Origin: DASQHM01 sp035632095
Lineage (GTDB): Bacteria; Pseudomonadota; Alphaproteobacteria; Ferrovibrionales; Ferrovibrionaceae
Assembly (NCBI GenBank): GCA_035632095.1
Contig: DASQHM010000132.1
Location: 1 to 11,514, forward strand
Reading direction: 5' to 3'
DNA length: 11,514 bases
Below the pieces are notes generated by a model. That model was not told where the DNA came from. It saw only the letters and a program-made list of their open reading frames with translations, and did no database searches. Of the stretch, positions 1 to 7,315 are shown one piece after another. Every line of letters begins with the position of its first letter. The stretch's first letter is position 1. A program made the translations under genes and the position numbers.

Positions 1-1
1 G

Positions 2-457
2 AGCCCGTTCAACGCCTTCATGTTTATCCAGGGCCTCGAGACCCTGCCGTTGCGCATGCGCCAACATTGCGCCAATGCCACCGGCGTCGCTAAATATCTC
101 GCCGAGCACAAGAAGGTGACGAAGATCATCTTTCCTGGCGCAATGACCGGAGAGGCGAAGCGCCGCGCGGACACCTACCTGCGAGGGGGCTACGGCGCGC
201 TGGTCGGTTTCGAGCTCAAAGACGGACGGGAAGCGGGACGGAAATTCATCGACGCGCTGAAGATGTTCTATCACGTAGCCAATATCGGCGATGCGCGGAG
301 CCTAGCCATCCACCCCGCATCCACGACACACTCGCAATTGTCGCCGGAAGAGCAATTGCAGACCGGCGTGTCGGACGGTTACGTGCGCCTGTCCCTCGGC
401 ATCGAGCATATCGACGACATCATCGCCGATCTGGACCAGGCACTGGCCGCTGTGTGA
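2..457 (+). CDS. metY: O-acetylhomoserine sulfhydrylase-type PLP enzyme, C-terminal part (5' end outside window)
   Basis: This is the last 151 codons of a Cys/Met-metabolism PLP-dependent enzyme; the frame is open to the window edge, so the gene starts outside. It begins with SPFNAF, followed by QGLETLPLRM, the conserved block after the active-site lysine domain. Later come HVANIGDARSLAIHPASTTHSQ and VRLSLGIEHIDDIIADLDQAL, which are typical of the O-acetyl-L-homoserine aminocarboxypropyltransferase group. Family members normally have about 430 residues, so roughly two thirds is missing, including the PLP lysine. The family joins O-acetylhomoserine with sulfide (or methanethiol) to give homocysteine (or methionine) in the cytoplasm. 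The gene converges on the minus-strand operon with a 10-base gap and is probably not functionally tied to it. Cystathionine gamma-synthase or MetZ are less likely alternatives, because the HPASTTHSQL and GIEHIDDI blocks fit MetY best. Confidence 0.85.
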   Translation, partial: SPFNAFMFIQGLETLPLRMRQHCANATGVAKYLAEHKKVTKIIFPGAMTGEAKRRADTYLRGGYGALVGFELKDGREAGRKFIDALKMFYHVANIGDARSLAIHPASTTHSQLSPEEQLQTGVSDGYVRLSLGIEHIDDIIADLDQALAAV

Positions 458-467
458 CGCGAGGCGG

Positions 468-1637
468 TCAGAACTTGTAAGCCGCGCGCACGTTGGCGCC
501 CAGCAGCTGACCGCGCGCCTTGGCGGGCATGGCTCCGACCATGCCCTCCAACGCTTCGAGATAGTCGCCCGTGTGGTCGGGATGCGGATAGTCGCTGGCC
601 CAGAAGAAGCGGTCGCTTCCGTAGATTGCGGCCAGCGCCGGAACCGTCCGCTCGTCGGGGTCGGCCGAAATCCAGCATTGGCGGCGGAAGTAGTCGCTCG
701 GCTTGTGCTTGAGCGGCGCGCGGCCGCCCAGATAGGTGGACGTCACCACGCCGTCCAGACGATCGAGCCAATAACCGATCCAGCCCGCGCCCGATTCGAG
801 TATGACCAGCTTCAACGCCGGGAAGCGGTCGAACGTGGCGAAATCGAAGAACGTGGTGAAGGCGTGCCGCACGCCGTCGGCGGCCGTGGCCGACGCCAAC
901 AACGACAGGCGATGTGCGTTCTCGAAGCGCTGCGAGCGGATCGCGAACGGCTCGAACGCCGGATGGATGGCGATCGGCACGTCGAGCTCCACCGCCTTGG
1001 CGAAGATCGGATCATGGACCGGATGCCCGTGCGGCTTCTTGGTCCAGGTGAAAGGCACCACGAAGGCGCCGCGGCAACCGTCCTTGACCGCTCGGCCGAG
1101 TTCCACGGCCGCCGCTTCCGGGTTGCCGAGCGACAGATGCGCGATCGGAACCAGGCGGCCGCGTGACTTCCGGCAGAAATCCGCGATCCAACGGTTGTAG
1201 GCGCGGCAGTATGCTTGAGACAGTTCCGCGTCGTCGAGCTCGGCCTCCCACAAAATGCCGAGCGTCGGATAGAGCACGGCCGCATCTAGGCCCTCCGCGT
1301 CGAGCAATTTGATCCGCTGCTCCATATCGCAGGCGCCGAACGGCATGTTCGCCGCGTAGGTCTTGTCGGGATGCGGCTTGAACGCTTCCAGCTCGCGCTG
1401 CCCCATGCGGCCGAGCGTGGCCGGATAGCCCCTTCGCGTCATCTTCGAGGGCTGGCCTCCGATCTCGAGATATTCCAAGCCGTCCGCGTCGCGGCGTATG
1501 CGCAACGCCCGGCCCTTGTAGCGCTGCTCGATGTAGTTCTCCCAAAGATCGGCCGCTTCCAGCACATGACCGTCGGCATCCACGGCGTCCGCATACTTCA
1601 GGCGATGGACCGACGATAGATCGAAGACCGGCTGCAT
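468..1637 (-). CDS. Amidohydrolase family 2 (ACMSD-like) metal-dependent hydrolase/decarboxylase
   Basis: This 389-residue cytoplasmic protein is of the amidohydrolase-2 type, the TIM-barrel family that includes 2-amino-3-carboxymuconate-6-semialdehyde decarboxylase and related benzoate-type decarboxylases. Visible metal-site elements are VDADGHVLE near residues 19-27 (D22, H24, E27), IAIHP with H225, and FFWASDYPHPDH with D349. LVILESGAGWIGYWLDRLD (277-295) is another hallmark of the group. Length is normal and no break is seen. The ATG at 1637 is supported by a good GGAGGA ribosome site just upstream. It is the last gene of the minus-strand operon, 33 bases after the second importer ATPase, so it probably acts on the imported compound. 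The family covers both C-C bond cleavage (decarboxylation) and hydrolysis, and the sequence alone does not decide which. Family assignment is strong; substrate is unknown. Confidence 0.9.
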   Translation of the reverse strand: MQPVFDLSSVHRLKYADAVDADGHVLEAADLWENYIEQRYKGRALRIRRDADGLEYLEIGGQPSKMTRRGYPATLGRMGQRELEAFKPHPDKTYAANMPFGACDMEQRIKLLDAEGLDAAVLYPTLGILWEAELDDAELSQAYCRAYNRWIADFCRKSRGRLVPIAHLSLGNPEAAAVELGRAVKDGCRGAFVVPFTWTKKPHGHPVHDPIFAKAVELDVPIAIHPAFEPFAIRSQRFENAHRLSLLASATAADGVRHAFTTFFDFATFDRFPALKLVILESGAGWIGYWLDRLDGVVTSTYLGGRAPLKHKPSDYFRRQCWISADPDERTVPALAAIYGSDRFFWASDYPHPDHTGDYLEALEGMVGAMPAKARGQLLGANVRAAYKF

Positions 1638-1643
1638 GTGCTT

Positions 1644-1649
1644 CCTCCA
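1644..1649 (-). promoter_or_regulatory. Ribosome binding site of the amidohydrolase gene
   Basis: Read on the minus strand, GGAGGA lies six bases ahead of the ATG at 1637, a near-consensus Shine-Dalgarno match with normal spacing. It fixes the start and shows that the last gene of the operon has its own good initiation signal instead of relying on coupling across the 33-base gap. Confidence 0.7.
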
Positions 1650-1670
1650 GCGTCTATGGCGACGGCAGAC

Positions 1671-2687
1671 CTAGCGTAGATGACACGCGACGTGATGTCC
1701 CGCTTCGACCTCCCGCAATTCCGGCGTCTCTGCCGTGCACCGGGCGACGGCGTAGGGGCAGCGCGGATGGAACGCGCAGCCGGGCGGCGGGGCAAGCGGG
1801 CTCGGAACGTCGCCCTGCAATACGCGCCTTTGGCGCTTGACGCGTGGATCCGGCACGGGAACCGCCTGCAGCAGCGCTTCCGTGTAGGGATGCAACGGAC
1901 TGGTGAACAGGGTCCGCTTGTCGGTGTACTCGACGATCTTGCCGAGATACATGACCGCGATGCGGTGGCTGATGTGCTCCACCACGGCCAGATTGTGCGA
2001 AATGAACAGATACGACAGCTTTTTCTCCTGCTGAATGTCCATCAGCAGATTGATCACCTGGGCCTGGATCGACACGTCCAGCGCCGCCACCGGCTCGTCG
2101 CCCACGATCAGGCGCGGGCTCAGGGAAAGCGCGCGCGCGATGCAGATTCTTTGCCGCTGGCCGCCGGAGAACTGGTGCGGATAGCTTTGCATCTGCCGCG
2201 GCATCAGACCGACGCGCTGAAACAGCGCGGCGACCATATCGGCCTTCTGCCGGCCGCGAGCGATGCCGTGCACTTCGAGCGGCTCGCCAACGATATCGCC
2301 TGCCGACATGCGGGGATTGAGCGATGAAAACGGATCTTGAAAGATGATCTGCATCTGCCGGCGGTAGGGGCGCAACTCGACCTTGCTCAAGCCGGTGATT
2401 TCCTTGCCCTCGACCTGAACGCTGCCGGCGGTCGGCTCGATCAGGCGAAGCACGAGCCGCGCCACGGTCGACTTGCCGCAGCCGCTTTCGCCGACCAGCC
2501 CCAGCGTCTCCCCTTCGGCGAGCGTGAAGCTCACTCCGTCGACCGCCAAGACCTGGCCGGCGACGCGCCGGAGCAGACCTCTGCGCACCGGGAAGTGCTT
2601 CTTCAGGCCACTGACCGCGAGAATCGCCCGGCCGTCCGGCCGCTCCGCGCCGGCGTCGCGTGCGCGGTCAGCCGGCACGGCCGCCAT
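1671..2687 (-). CDS. Peptide/nickel-type ABC importer ATPase, DppF/OppF-like
   Basis: This 338-residue protein is one of two ATPases driving the importer encoded upstream. All nucleotide-site motifs are intact: Walker A GESGCGKST (66-74, K72), Q-loop Q117, signature FSGGQRQR (173-180), Walker B LIVGDE (D197, E198), D-loop ALD (202-204) and switch H231. The C-terminal oligopeptide/dipeptide extension is present with GCAFHPRC (303-310) and further cysteines C317 and C335. The length (about 330) is normal, and SGGQ with the IVEYTDKRTLF segment fits the DppF/OppF side of the pair. The ATG at 2687 lies inside the preceding ATPase gene, giving a 20-base overlap that suggests translational coupling. 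In-frame GTG codons slightly downstream are possible alternative starts. It acts on the cytoplasmic face of the inner membrane. Substrate specificity lies with the binding protein, not here. Confidence 0.95.
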   Translation of the reverse strand: MAAVPADRARDAGAERPDGRAILAVSGLKKHFPVRRGLLRRVAGQVLAVDGVSFTLAEGETLGLVGESGCGKSTVARLVLRLIEPTAGSVQVEGKEITGLSKVELRPYRRQMQIIFQDPFSSLNPRMSAGDIVGEPLEVHGIARGRQKADMVAALFQRVGLMPRQMQSYPHQFSGGQRQRICIARALSLSPRLIVGDEPVAALDVSIQAQVINLLMDIQQEKKLSYLFISHNLAVVEHISHRIAVMYLGKIVEYTDKRTLFTSPLHPYTEALLQAVPVPDPRVKRQRRVLQGDVPSPLAPPPGCAFHPRCPYAVARCTAETPELREVEAGHHVACHLR

Positions 2688-3738
2688 CCATCAGTCGATC
2701 GGAATGCCAGCACGCCGCCCAATGACCGGGACGTTTCTCCTCGAGGCGCGGCACGTCCCTGCGGCAGACCTCCGTCGCCAAGGTGCAGCGCGGCGCGAAG
2801 GCGCAACCCGGCGGAAGATCGGTCATGGGCGGCACGGTGCCGGAAATCTCCCGCAGCCTCCTGCTTGGCATAGCTGCGCCCCCGATCGTTGCCAGTCGGG
2901 GCACCGATGCGAGCAGGCCCTGGGTGTAGGGATGCAGCGGCTCGGCGAAGAGCGCATCGATGCCGGCTTCCTCGACCTTGCGCCCCGCATACATGACGAT
3001 GACCCGTTCGGCGGTCTCCGCGACCACGCCGAGATCGTGCGTGATCAGGATCAACGCCGTGCCGAGCTTCTGCTGCAGCTCGCGGATCAAATCAAGAATT
3101 TGTGCTTGAATGGTCACGTCGAGCGCCGTCGTGGGCTCGTCGGCGATCAGCACTTGCGGATTGCAGGCGAGCGCCATGGCGATCATCGCCCGCTGACGCA
3201 TTCCGCCCGACAACTGATGGGGGTACTCGCGCGCGCGCCTGACCGGATCGGGAATCTTGACCAGCCGTAGCATCTCGACCGCTTTTTCCGCCGCCGCGGC
3301 GCCGGAAAGGTTCTGATGCAGGCGGAACGCCTCTGCGATTTGCGAGCCAATGGTCAGCACCGGATTGAGGCAAGTCATGGGCTCCTGGAAAATCATGGAG
3401 ATCTTGTTGCCGCGCACGGCCCGCATCTCCGCCTCATTGAGCGTCAGCAGATCCCGGCCGTCGAGCTTGACCGACCCCGCCATGTGCACATGGGCGAGGT
3501 GCGGCACAAGACGCATGATCGACAGCGCCGTCATCGATTTGCCGCAGCCCGATTCGCCGACGATCGCCAGGGTTTCGCCCCGGCCGAGCGTCAGCGATAT
3601 ATCGTTGACCGCGTGCACGGCGCCAAGGCGCGTGAAGAACACGGTTTGCAGATTGTCCACGGCCAGCACGGGCCGGCTCGCATCCGCTTCACGGCTCGCT
3701 TCTTCCACCGATTGCGCCGGACCGGAGCCGTCGGCCAC
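2668..3738 (-). CDS. Peptide/nickel-type ABC importer ATPase, DppD/OppD-like
   Basis: The other ATPase of the importer has 356 residues. Motifs seen: Walker A GESGCGKSM (61-69, K67), Q-loop Q118, signature LSGGMRQR (176-183), Walker B VLIADE (D200, E201), D-loop ALD and switch H234. SGGM in place of SGGQ, together with the LVPHLAHVHMAGSVKLDG segment, is typical of DppD/OppD members. The C-terminal extension carries GCAFAPRC (311-318) plus C325 and C343. Translation starts at a GTG only two bases after the stop of the preceding permease gene. There is no clear Shine-Dalgarno sequence, so coupling is the likely route to initiation. The 3' end overlaps the next ATPase gene by 20 bases. The protein is complete and looks functional; the compound transported is not evident. 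Confidence 0.95.
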   Translation of the reverse strand: MADGSGPAQSVEEASREADASRPVLAVDNLQTVFFTRLGAVHAVNDISLTLGRGETLAIVGESGCGKSMTALSIMRLVPHLAHVHMAGSVKLDGRDLLTLNEAEMRAVRGNKISMIFQEPMTCLNPVLTIGSQIAEAFRLHQNLSGAAAAEKAVEMLRLVKIPDPVRRAREYPHQLSGGMRQRAMIAMALACNPQVLIADEPTTALDVTIQAQILDLIRELQQKLGTALILITHDLGVVAETAERVIVMYAGRKVEEAGIDALFAEPLHPYTQGLLASVPRLATIGGAAMPSRRLREISGTVPPMTDLPPGCAFAPRCTLATEVCRRDVPRLEEKRPGHWAACWHSDRLMDGGRAG

Positions 3739-3740
3739 GT

Positions 3741-4634
3741 TCAGCTACGCTGCCGCGGGTCGAGCACGTCACGCAACGCGTCGCCGAGAAGATTGGTGCC
3801 GAACACGGCGAGGCTGATGGCGATGCCCGGAAATATCACCAGCCAAGGCGCGGTCCGAACATATTCCGCCGCCGATTCCGAAAGCATGCGGCCCCACGAC
3901 GGATGCGGCTCGGGAATGCCGAGGCCGAGAAAGGAAAGCGACGCTTCGGTGAGGATTGCCGAGCCCAATTGCGCCGTGGCCAGCACGATCAGCGGCGCCA
4001 GGGTATTCGGCAGGATATGCCGCACGGCGATGCGCCATTCGCTCATGCCGACCGCCCTCGCCGCCTCCACGAACGGAAATTCGCGCAGCGCCAAGGTGTT
4101 CGCTCGAATGACGCGCGCCGCGTAAGGGATCAGCGGAATCGATATGGCTATGATGGTGTTCTTGAGCGACGGCCCGAGCGCCGCCGCCATCACGAGCGCG
4201 AGCACCAGCAGCGGCAGTGCCTGCAGAATGTCGATTAGCCGTTGCAATGCCAGATCGACCCAGCCCGAGAGATACCCGGACGCCAAACCGATGGCGACCC
4301 CGAGCGCGCAGCCGAGCAATGTGGAGCCGGCGCCCACCGCCAGCGAGATCCGCGCGCCGTAGATGATGCGGCTATAGACGTCGCGCCCAAACGCATCGGT
4401 GCCCATCCAATGCGCGGCGGAAGGATGCGCAAGGGAGACCGCCGCGTTGACCGCCAGGGGATCGTATTGCGTCATTAACCCAGCGAAAGCGGCGGAGAGC
4501 ACGAAGACCGCCATGAGTGCCGCGCCGACGGCGCCGAGCGGATTGCGCCCGGCCATGTAAAGGATGGCGTCGAAGCGGCCCGAGACATTGGCGCCGGCCT
4601 TGGCCAGTTCCGTATCGAAGTCGACGCCTTGCAC
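3741..4634 (-). CDS. ABC importer permease, DppC-like
   Basis: This inner-membrane permease subunit has 297 residues, the usual length for DppC/OppC proteins. A first membrane segment lies near residues 35-55, followed by the family hallmark HWMGTDAFGRDVYSRIIYGARISL (75-98), a core of hydrophobic helices, and the EAA loop EFPFVEAARAVGMSEWRIAVRHILPN (185-210) that docks on the ATPases. The end LLGDALRDVLDPRQRS is also typical. The GTG at 4634 is preceded by a GGAG Shine-Dalgarno sequence at six bases spacing. It follows the DppB-like gene by 24 bases and ends two bases before the first ATPase gene. It pairs with the DppB-like subunit to form the translocation channel. No defects are seen. Confidence 0.94.
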   Translation of the reverse strand: MQGVDFDTELAKAGANVSGRFDAILYMAGRNPLGAVGAALMAVFVLSAAFAGLMTQYDPLAVNAAVSLAHPSAAHWMGTDAFGRDVYSRIIYGARISLAVGAGSTLLGCALGVAIGLASGYLSGWVDLALQRLIDILQALPLLVLALVMAAALGPSLKNTIIAISIPLIPYAARVIRANTLALREFPFVEAARAVGMSEWRIAVRHILPNTLAPLIVLATAQLGSAILTEASLSFLGLGIPEPHPSWGRMLSESAAEYVRTAPWLVIFPGIAISLAVFGTNLLGDALRDVLDPRQRS

Positions 4635-4636
4635 GT

Positions 4637-4648
4637 TCAGCTCCGCAT
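4637..4648 (-). other. Possible three-codon leader reading frame ahead of the DppC-like gene
   Basis: In the 24-base gap before the DppC-like gene the minus strand reads ATG-CGG-AGC-TGA, a three-codon frame whose stop lies two bases before the GTG start. The 11-base string AGCTGAACGTG that includes this stop and start recurs exactly where the DppC-like gene ends and the DppD-like gene begins (3736-3746). It may act as a coupling device that delivers terminating ribosomes to a weak GTG start, or it may be chance. It overlaps the likely Shine-Dalgarno GGAG. Confidence 0.25.
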
Positions 4649-4658
4649 CTTCCGGCCC

Positions 4659-5606
4659 CTAACTCGCGAACTTGATTCGCGGATCGAGCGCCGCATAGAG
4701 AAGATCGACGATGAAATTGACCACCACCACGACGATGGCGATCAGCATGACGATATTCTGTACCACCGGATAGTCGCGCCAGCGGATCGCCTCCACCAGA
4801 AAGCGCGCGATGCCGGGAATGTTGAACACCGTTTCGGTCACGATGAGACCGCCCACCAAAAACGCCGCTTCGATGCCGATCACGGTCACCACCGGCAAGA
4901 CCGCATTCCGCAGGGCATGGTGATAGTTGACCGAGGCCTCCGACGCGCCCTTCGAGCGCGCGGTGCGCACGTAGTCTTGGCGCAGCACTTCGAGCATGGA
5001 CGAGCGCGTGAGGCGCATGATCAGCGCCGAGCTCCGGAAGCCGACGGCCGCCGCCGGCACGCTGTAGATCAACAACGCGTCCCAGAACGTGGCCGGCGCT
5101 TCGTTGTATATCGGTATGGTGCCGAGGCGCGCGACGAACGCCATAAGGATGAGCAGACCGAGCCAGAACGCCGGCATGGAAAGCCCGCTCAGACTGATCA
5201 CGCGCAACAGATAGTCGACCCACGAGTTTTGCCTGACAGCGCTGATCACGCCGAGCGGTACGCCGAACGCCACCGAGAACAGCAGCGCCAGGCCCGCCAG
5301 GCGCGCGGTGATGGGGACGCGCGTCACGATTTCGCCGATGGCCGGCCGTTCGGTGATGTAGGAATAGCCGAAATCGCCGTGGAACATCCCGCCGATCCAG
5401 ACGGCGTATTGCACCGGAATCGGCTTGTCCAGGCCGAGCTCGCGCTCGATCTGGACCTTCTCCGCCGGATTGATCATGCCGGCGGAGTCGAACAGGATGT
5501 CGGCGATGTTGCCGGGGACCAGCCGCAGCAGAACGAAGATGATCACCGAGATGCCGAACAGCGTCAGCAGCATCAGCAGAAAACGCCGCACCAGATAGGA
5601 TGTCAC
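4659..5606 (-). CDS. ABC importer permease, DppB-like
   Basis: This 315-residue inner-membrane permease subunit is of the normal DppB/OppB length. It opens with MTSYLVRRFLLMLLTLFGISVIIFVLLRLVPGN, the family's typical positively charged start and first membrane helix. Next come RELGLDKPIPVQY (55-67) and HGDFGYS (76-82), the EAA-like cytoplasmic loop DYVRTARSKGASEASVNYHHALRNAVLPVV (211-240), VTETVFNIPGIARFL (256-270) and the terminal DLLYAALDPRIKF. The start is a GTG, 15 bases after the binding-protein gene; only a weak GGCGGA-like ribosome site is seen. It forms the channel with the DppC-like subunit. The specificity of such permeases cannot be told from sequence; members move peptides, nickel chelates, opines and other small organics. 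Confidence 0.94.
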   Translation of the reverse strand: MTSYLVRRFLLMLLTLFGISVIIFVLLRLVPGNIADILFDSAGMINPAEKVQIERELGLDKPIPVQYAVWIGGMFHGDFGYSYITERPAIGEIVTRVPITARLAGLALLFSVAFGVPLGVISAVRQNSWVDYLLRVISLSGLSMPAFWLGLLILMAFVARLGTIPIYNEAPATFWDALLIYSVPAAAVGFRSSALIMRLTRSSMLEVLRQDYVRTARSKGASEASVNYHHALRNAVLPVVTVIGIEAAFLVGGLIVTETVFNIPGIARFLVEAIRWRDYPVVQNIVMLIAIVVVVVNFIVDLLYAALDPRIKFAS

Positions 5607-5621
5607 GGCGAGGTCCGCCGG

Positions 5622-7220
5622 CTACTTGTCGAGCCAGACATCCTCGTAGCGGAATCCGTTGTAGGAGCTGTTGACCATGACCGTTATCCCCTTGACGTAC
5701 GGCTGCCAGCAGGTCGCGGCCCGGCTGTAATAGATCATCGGCCGCGCGACGTCCTCCTGCAGCTTCTTGTCGATGTCCCAGACCATTGCCTTGCGCTTAT
5801 TGATGTCAGGTTCCACGGACTGCTGGTCGAAAAGCCTTTCCAGATCCTTGTTGCAGTATTCCGTGTAATTGCGCTCGGAACCGCAGGCGTAGTTCTCATA
5901 GAACGCCTGGTCGGGATCGTCGACCGCATTGCCGGTGAGATTGAGGCCCACCGTATAGTCCTTGCGGGCCACCTTGGAGAACCAGTTGCTGGTTTCGACC
6001 ACATCGAGCTCGCCGTCGATGTATATTTCCTTGAGTTGATCGATCAGAATCACCGCGGGATCGCGATAGACCGGAATGTTGCGGGTGGAAACCTTGATCT
6101 TCAACCGCTTGTCGGGTCCGTAGCCGTTCTTCTCCATGATCTTGCGGGCTTCGGCGCGGTTTGCCTTCACGTCCGGCCCATAGCCCGGGATCGTCTTCAT
6201 GATGTCGGGCGGCAGGCCCCATACGCCCTCGGGCCCCGGCTGCAAAGTGCCGCCGACGTCGCCCTGGCCCTCGAACAGGATGTCGATGAAGGCCTTGCGA
6301 TCGATGGTTAGCGCCATCGCCTTGCGGATCTCGGCATTGTCGAAGGGCGCCACTTCGCGATTGACGATCAGATTGGTGCTGACGTTGGTGGGTGCCGTCA
6401 CGCAAACGGCCTTGGGCGATTGCGTTTTCACATCCTTCAACAGCGGGATCGACACCTCCGTCGGAAACGTCATGTCGAATTTGCCGGCAATGAACGCCAG
6501 GATCGCCGTCGACCGGTTCGGGATGATGGTGAAATCTATTCCGTCGAGATAGGGTCGGCCCTTCTTCCAGTAGTCCGGATTTCTGGTGATCTTGATCGAC
6601 TCGTTCTGCTTGAATTCGACGAATTTGAACGGGCCGGTGCCGATCGGATGGGTCCGCATTTCGGCGGCCGATACGTGGCAGGGATAGATCGGGGAGTAGC
6701 CGGAAGCAAGCAACGCCAAGAGGGACGGCTGCGGACGCTTCAAATTGAACGTGGCCTCAAGATCGCCGTTCGTCGTGACGTCGATGACGTTGTCGTACCA
6801 TGATTTGCGCGGGTTCTTGCGAAACTTGTCCTGCGCCTTGCCCATCAACAGATCGATGGTGCATTTGACGTCCTTGGCCGTGAAGGGTTTTCCGTCATGC
6901 CACTTCACGCCGTCGCGCAGCTTGAACGTCAGCTTCGTCCGATCCGCGCTCCAAGCCCAGCTTGTCGCCAGGTCGGGAACGATCGTATCCATGCTGTTTT
7001 GCGCGACGTCCTGCTTGTAGATCACCAGGTTGTTGAACAACGGCATGAACGGCACGATGGTGGAGAAGGTCGCCTCTTCATGGATGGAGGCGCTCGCCGG
7101 ACTGTCGCGATGATACATGGTGAGCACGCCGCCCTGCTTTTGCGCCAGCGCTGGACCGGCCGAGGCGACGCCTGACAAAACGCACGCAATCGCCCCTGCC
7201 TGCCGAAGAGTGATGGTCAT
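5622..7220 (-). CDS. ABC importer periplasmic solute-binding protein, family 5 (DppA/OppA-like)
   Basis: This is the secreted substrate-recognition subunit of the importer, 532 residues. Residues 1-26 form a Sec-type signal peptide ending ALA before QKQGG; no lipobox cysteine is seen, so it is probably free in the periplasm. Family-5 blocks are clear: VPDLATSWAWSADRTKLTFKLRDGVKWHDGKPFTAKDV (81-118), GTGPFKFVEFKQNESIKITRNPDYWKKGRPYLDGIDF (194-230), and an IRKAMALTIDRKAF segment near 298-311. Length is normal for the family. The ATG at 7220 has a perfect AGGAGG ribosome site five bases upstream, the strongest in the operon, in keeping with the high output usual for binding proteins. It follows a 95-base gap, the longest inside the operon. 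Family 5 binds peptides, nickel, heme, opines and assorted small organics, so the neighbouring enzymes are better clues to its ligand than the family name. Confidence 0.95.
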   Translation of the reverse strand: MTITLRQAGAIACVLSGVASAGPALAQKQGGVLTMYHRDSPASASIHEEATFSTIVPFMPLFNNLVIYKQDVAQNSMDTIVPDLATSWAWSADRTKLTFKLRDGVKWHDGKPFTAKDVKCTIDLLMGKAQDKFRKNPRKSWYDNVIDVTTNGDLEATFNLKRPQPSLLALLASGYSPIYPCHVSAAEMRTHPIGTGPFKFVEFKQNESIKITRNPDYWKKGRPYLDGIDFTIIPNRSTAILAFIAGKFDMTFPTEVSIPLLKDVKTQSPKAVCVTAPTNVSTNLIVNREVAPFDNAEIRKAMALTIDRKAFIDILFEGQGDVGGTLQPGPEGVWGLPPDIMKTIPGYGPDVKANRAEARKIMEKNGYGPDKRLKIKVSTRNIPVYRDPAVILIDQLKEIYIDGELDVVETSNWFSKVARKDYTVGLNLTGNAVDDPDQAFYENYACGSERNYTEYCNKDLERLFDQQSVEPDINKRKAMVWDIDKKLQEDVARPMIYYSRAATCWQPYVKGITVMVNSSYNGFRYEDVWLDK

Positions 7221-7225
7221 CGGCG

Positions 7226-7231
7226 CCTCCT
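7226..7231 (-). promoter_or_regulatory. Consensus ribosome binding site of the binding-protein gene
   Basis: Minus-strand AGGAGG sits five bases before the ATG at 7220, inside the longer purine run GGGAGAGGAGG. It is a perfect match to the anti-Shine-Dalgarno sequence and much stronger than those of the permease genes, suggesting that the binding protein is made in excess. Confidence 0.8.
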
Positions 7232-7262
7232 CTCCCTGTAGCGTTCGCCGCGGTCTAATGCC

Positions 7263-7288
7263 ACGTACGTTCCCGGTTCAGAATAACA
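7263..7288 (-). promoter_or_regulatory. Possible internal promoter with a small palindrome ahead of the binding-protein gene
   Basis: The 95-base gap between the TPP-enzyme beta gene and the binding-protein gene (7221-7315) holds, on the minus strand, an extended -10-like TGTTATTCT (7280-7288) with no good -35 element. Just downstream is the perfect 8-base palindrome ACGTACGT (7263-7270), close to where transcription would start. The leader would be about 50 bases. This is a weak pattern match; the gap may simply be untranslated spacer within the operon message. Confidence 0.22.
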
Positions 7289-7315
7289 CGGACGGCAGCC
7301 CCGTTCGCAGCATTT

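Noticed and set aside
2668..2687. Overlap of the two ATPase genes as a sign of a frameshifted fusion
   Set aside because: Both ATPases are complete with all nucleotide-site motifs and their own C-terminal extensions. A 20-base overlap is ordinary coupling in such operons.
4629..6311. 560-codon open frame on the plus strand, antisense to the DppB-like and binding-protein genes
   Set aside because: Its translation is rich in R, H, D and Q with no recognisable domain, which is typical of the mirror frame of GC-rich genes. The minus-strand genes beneath it have complete family motifs.
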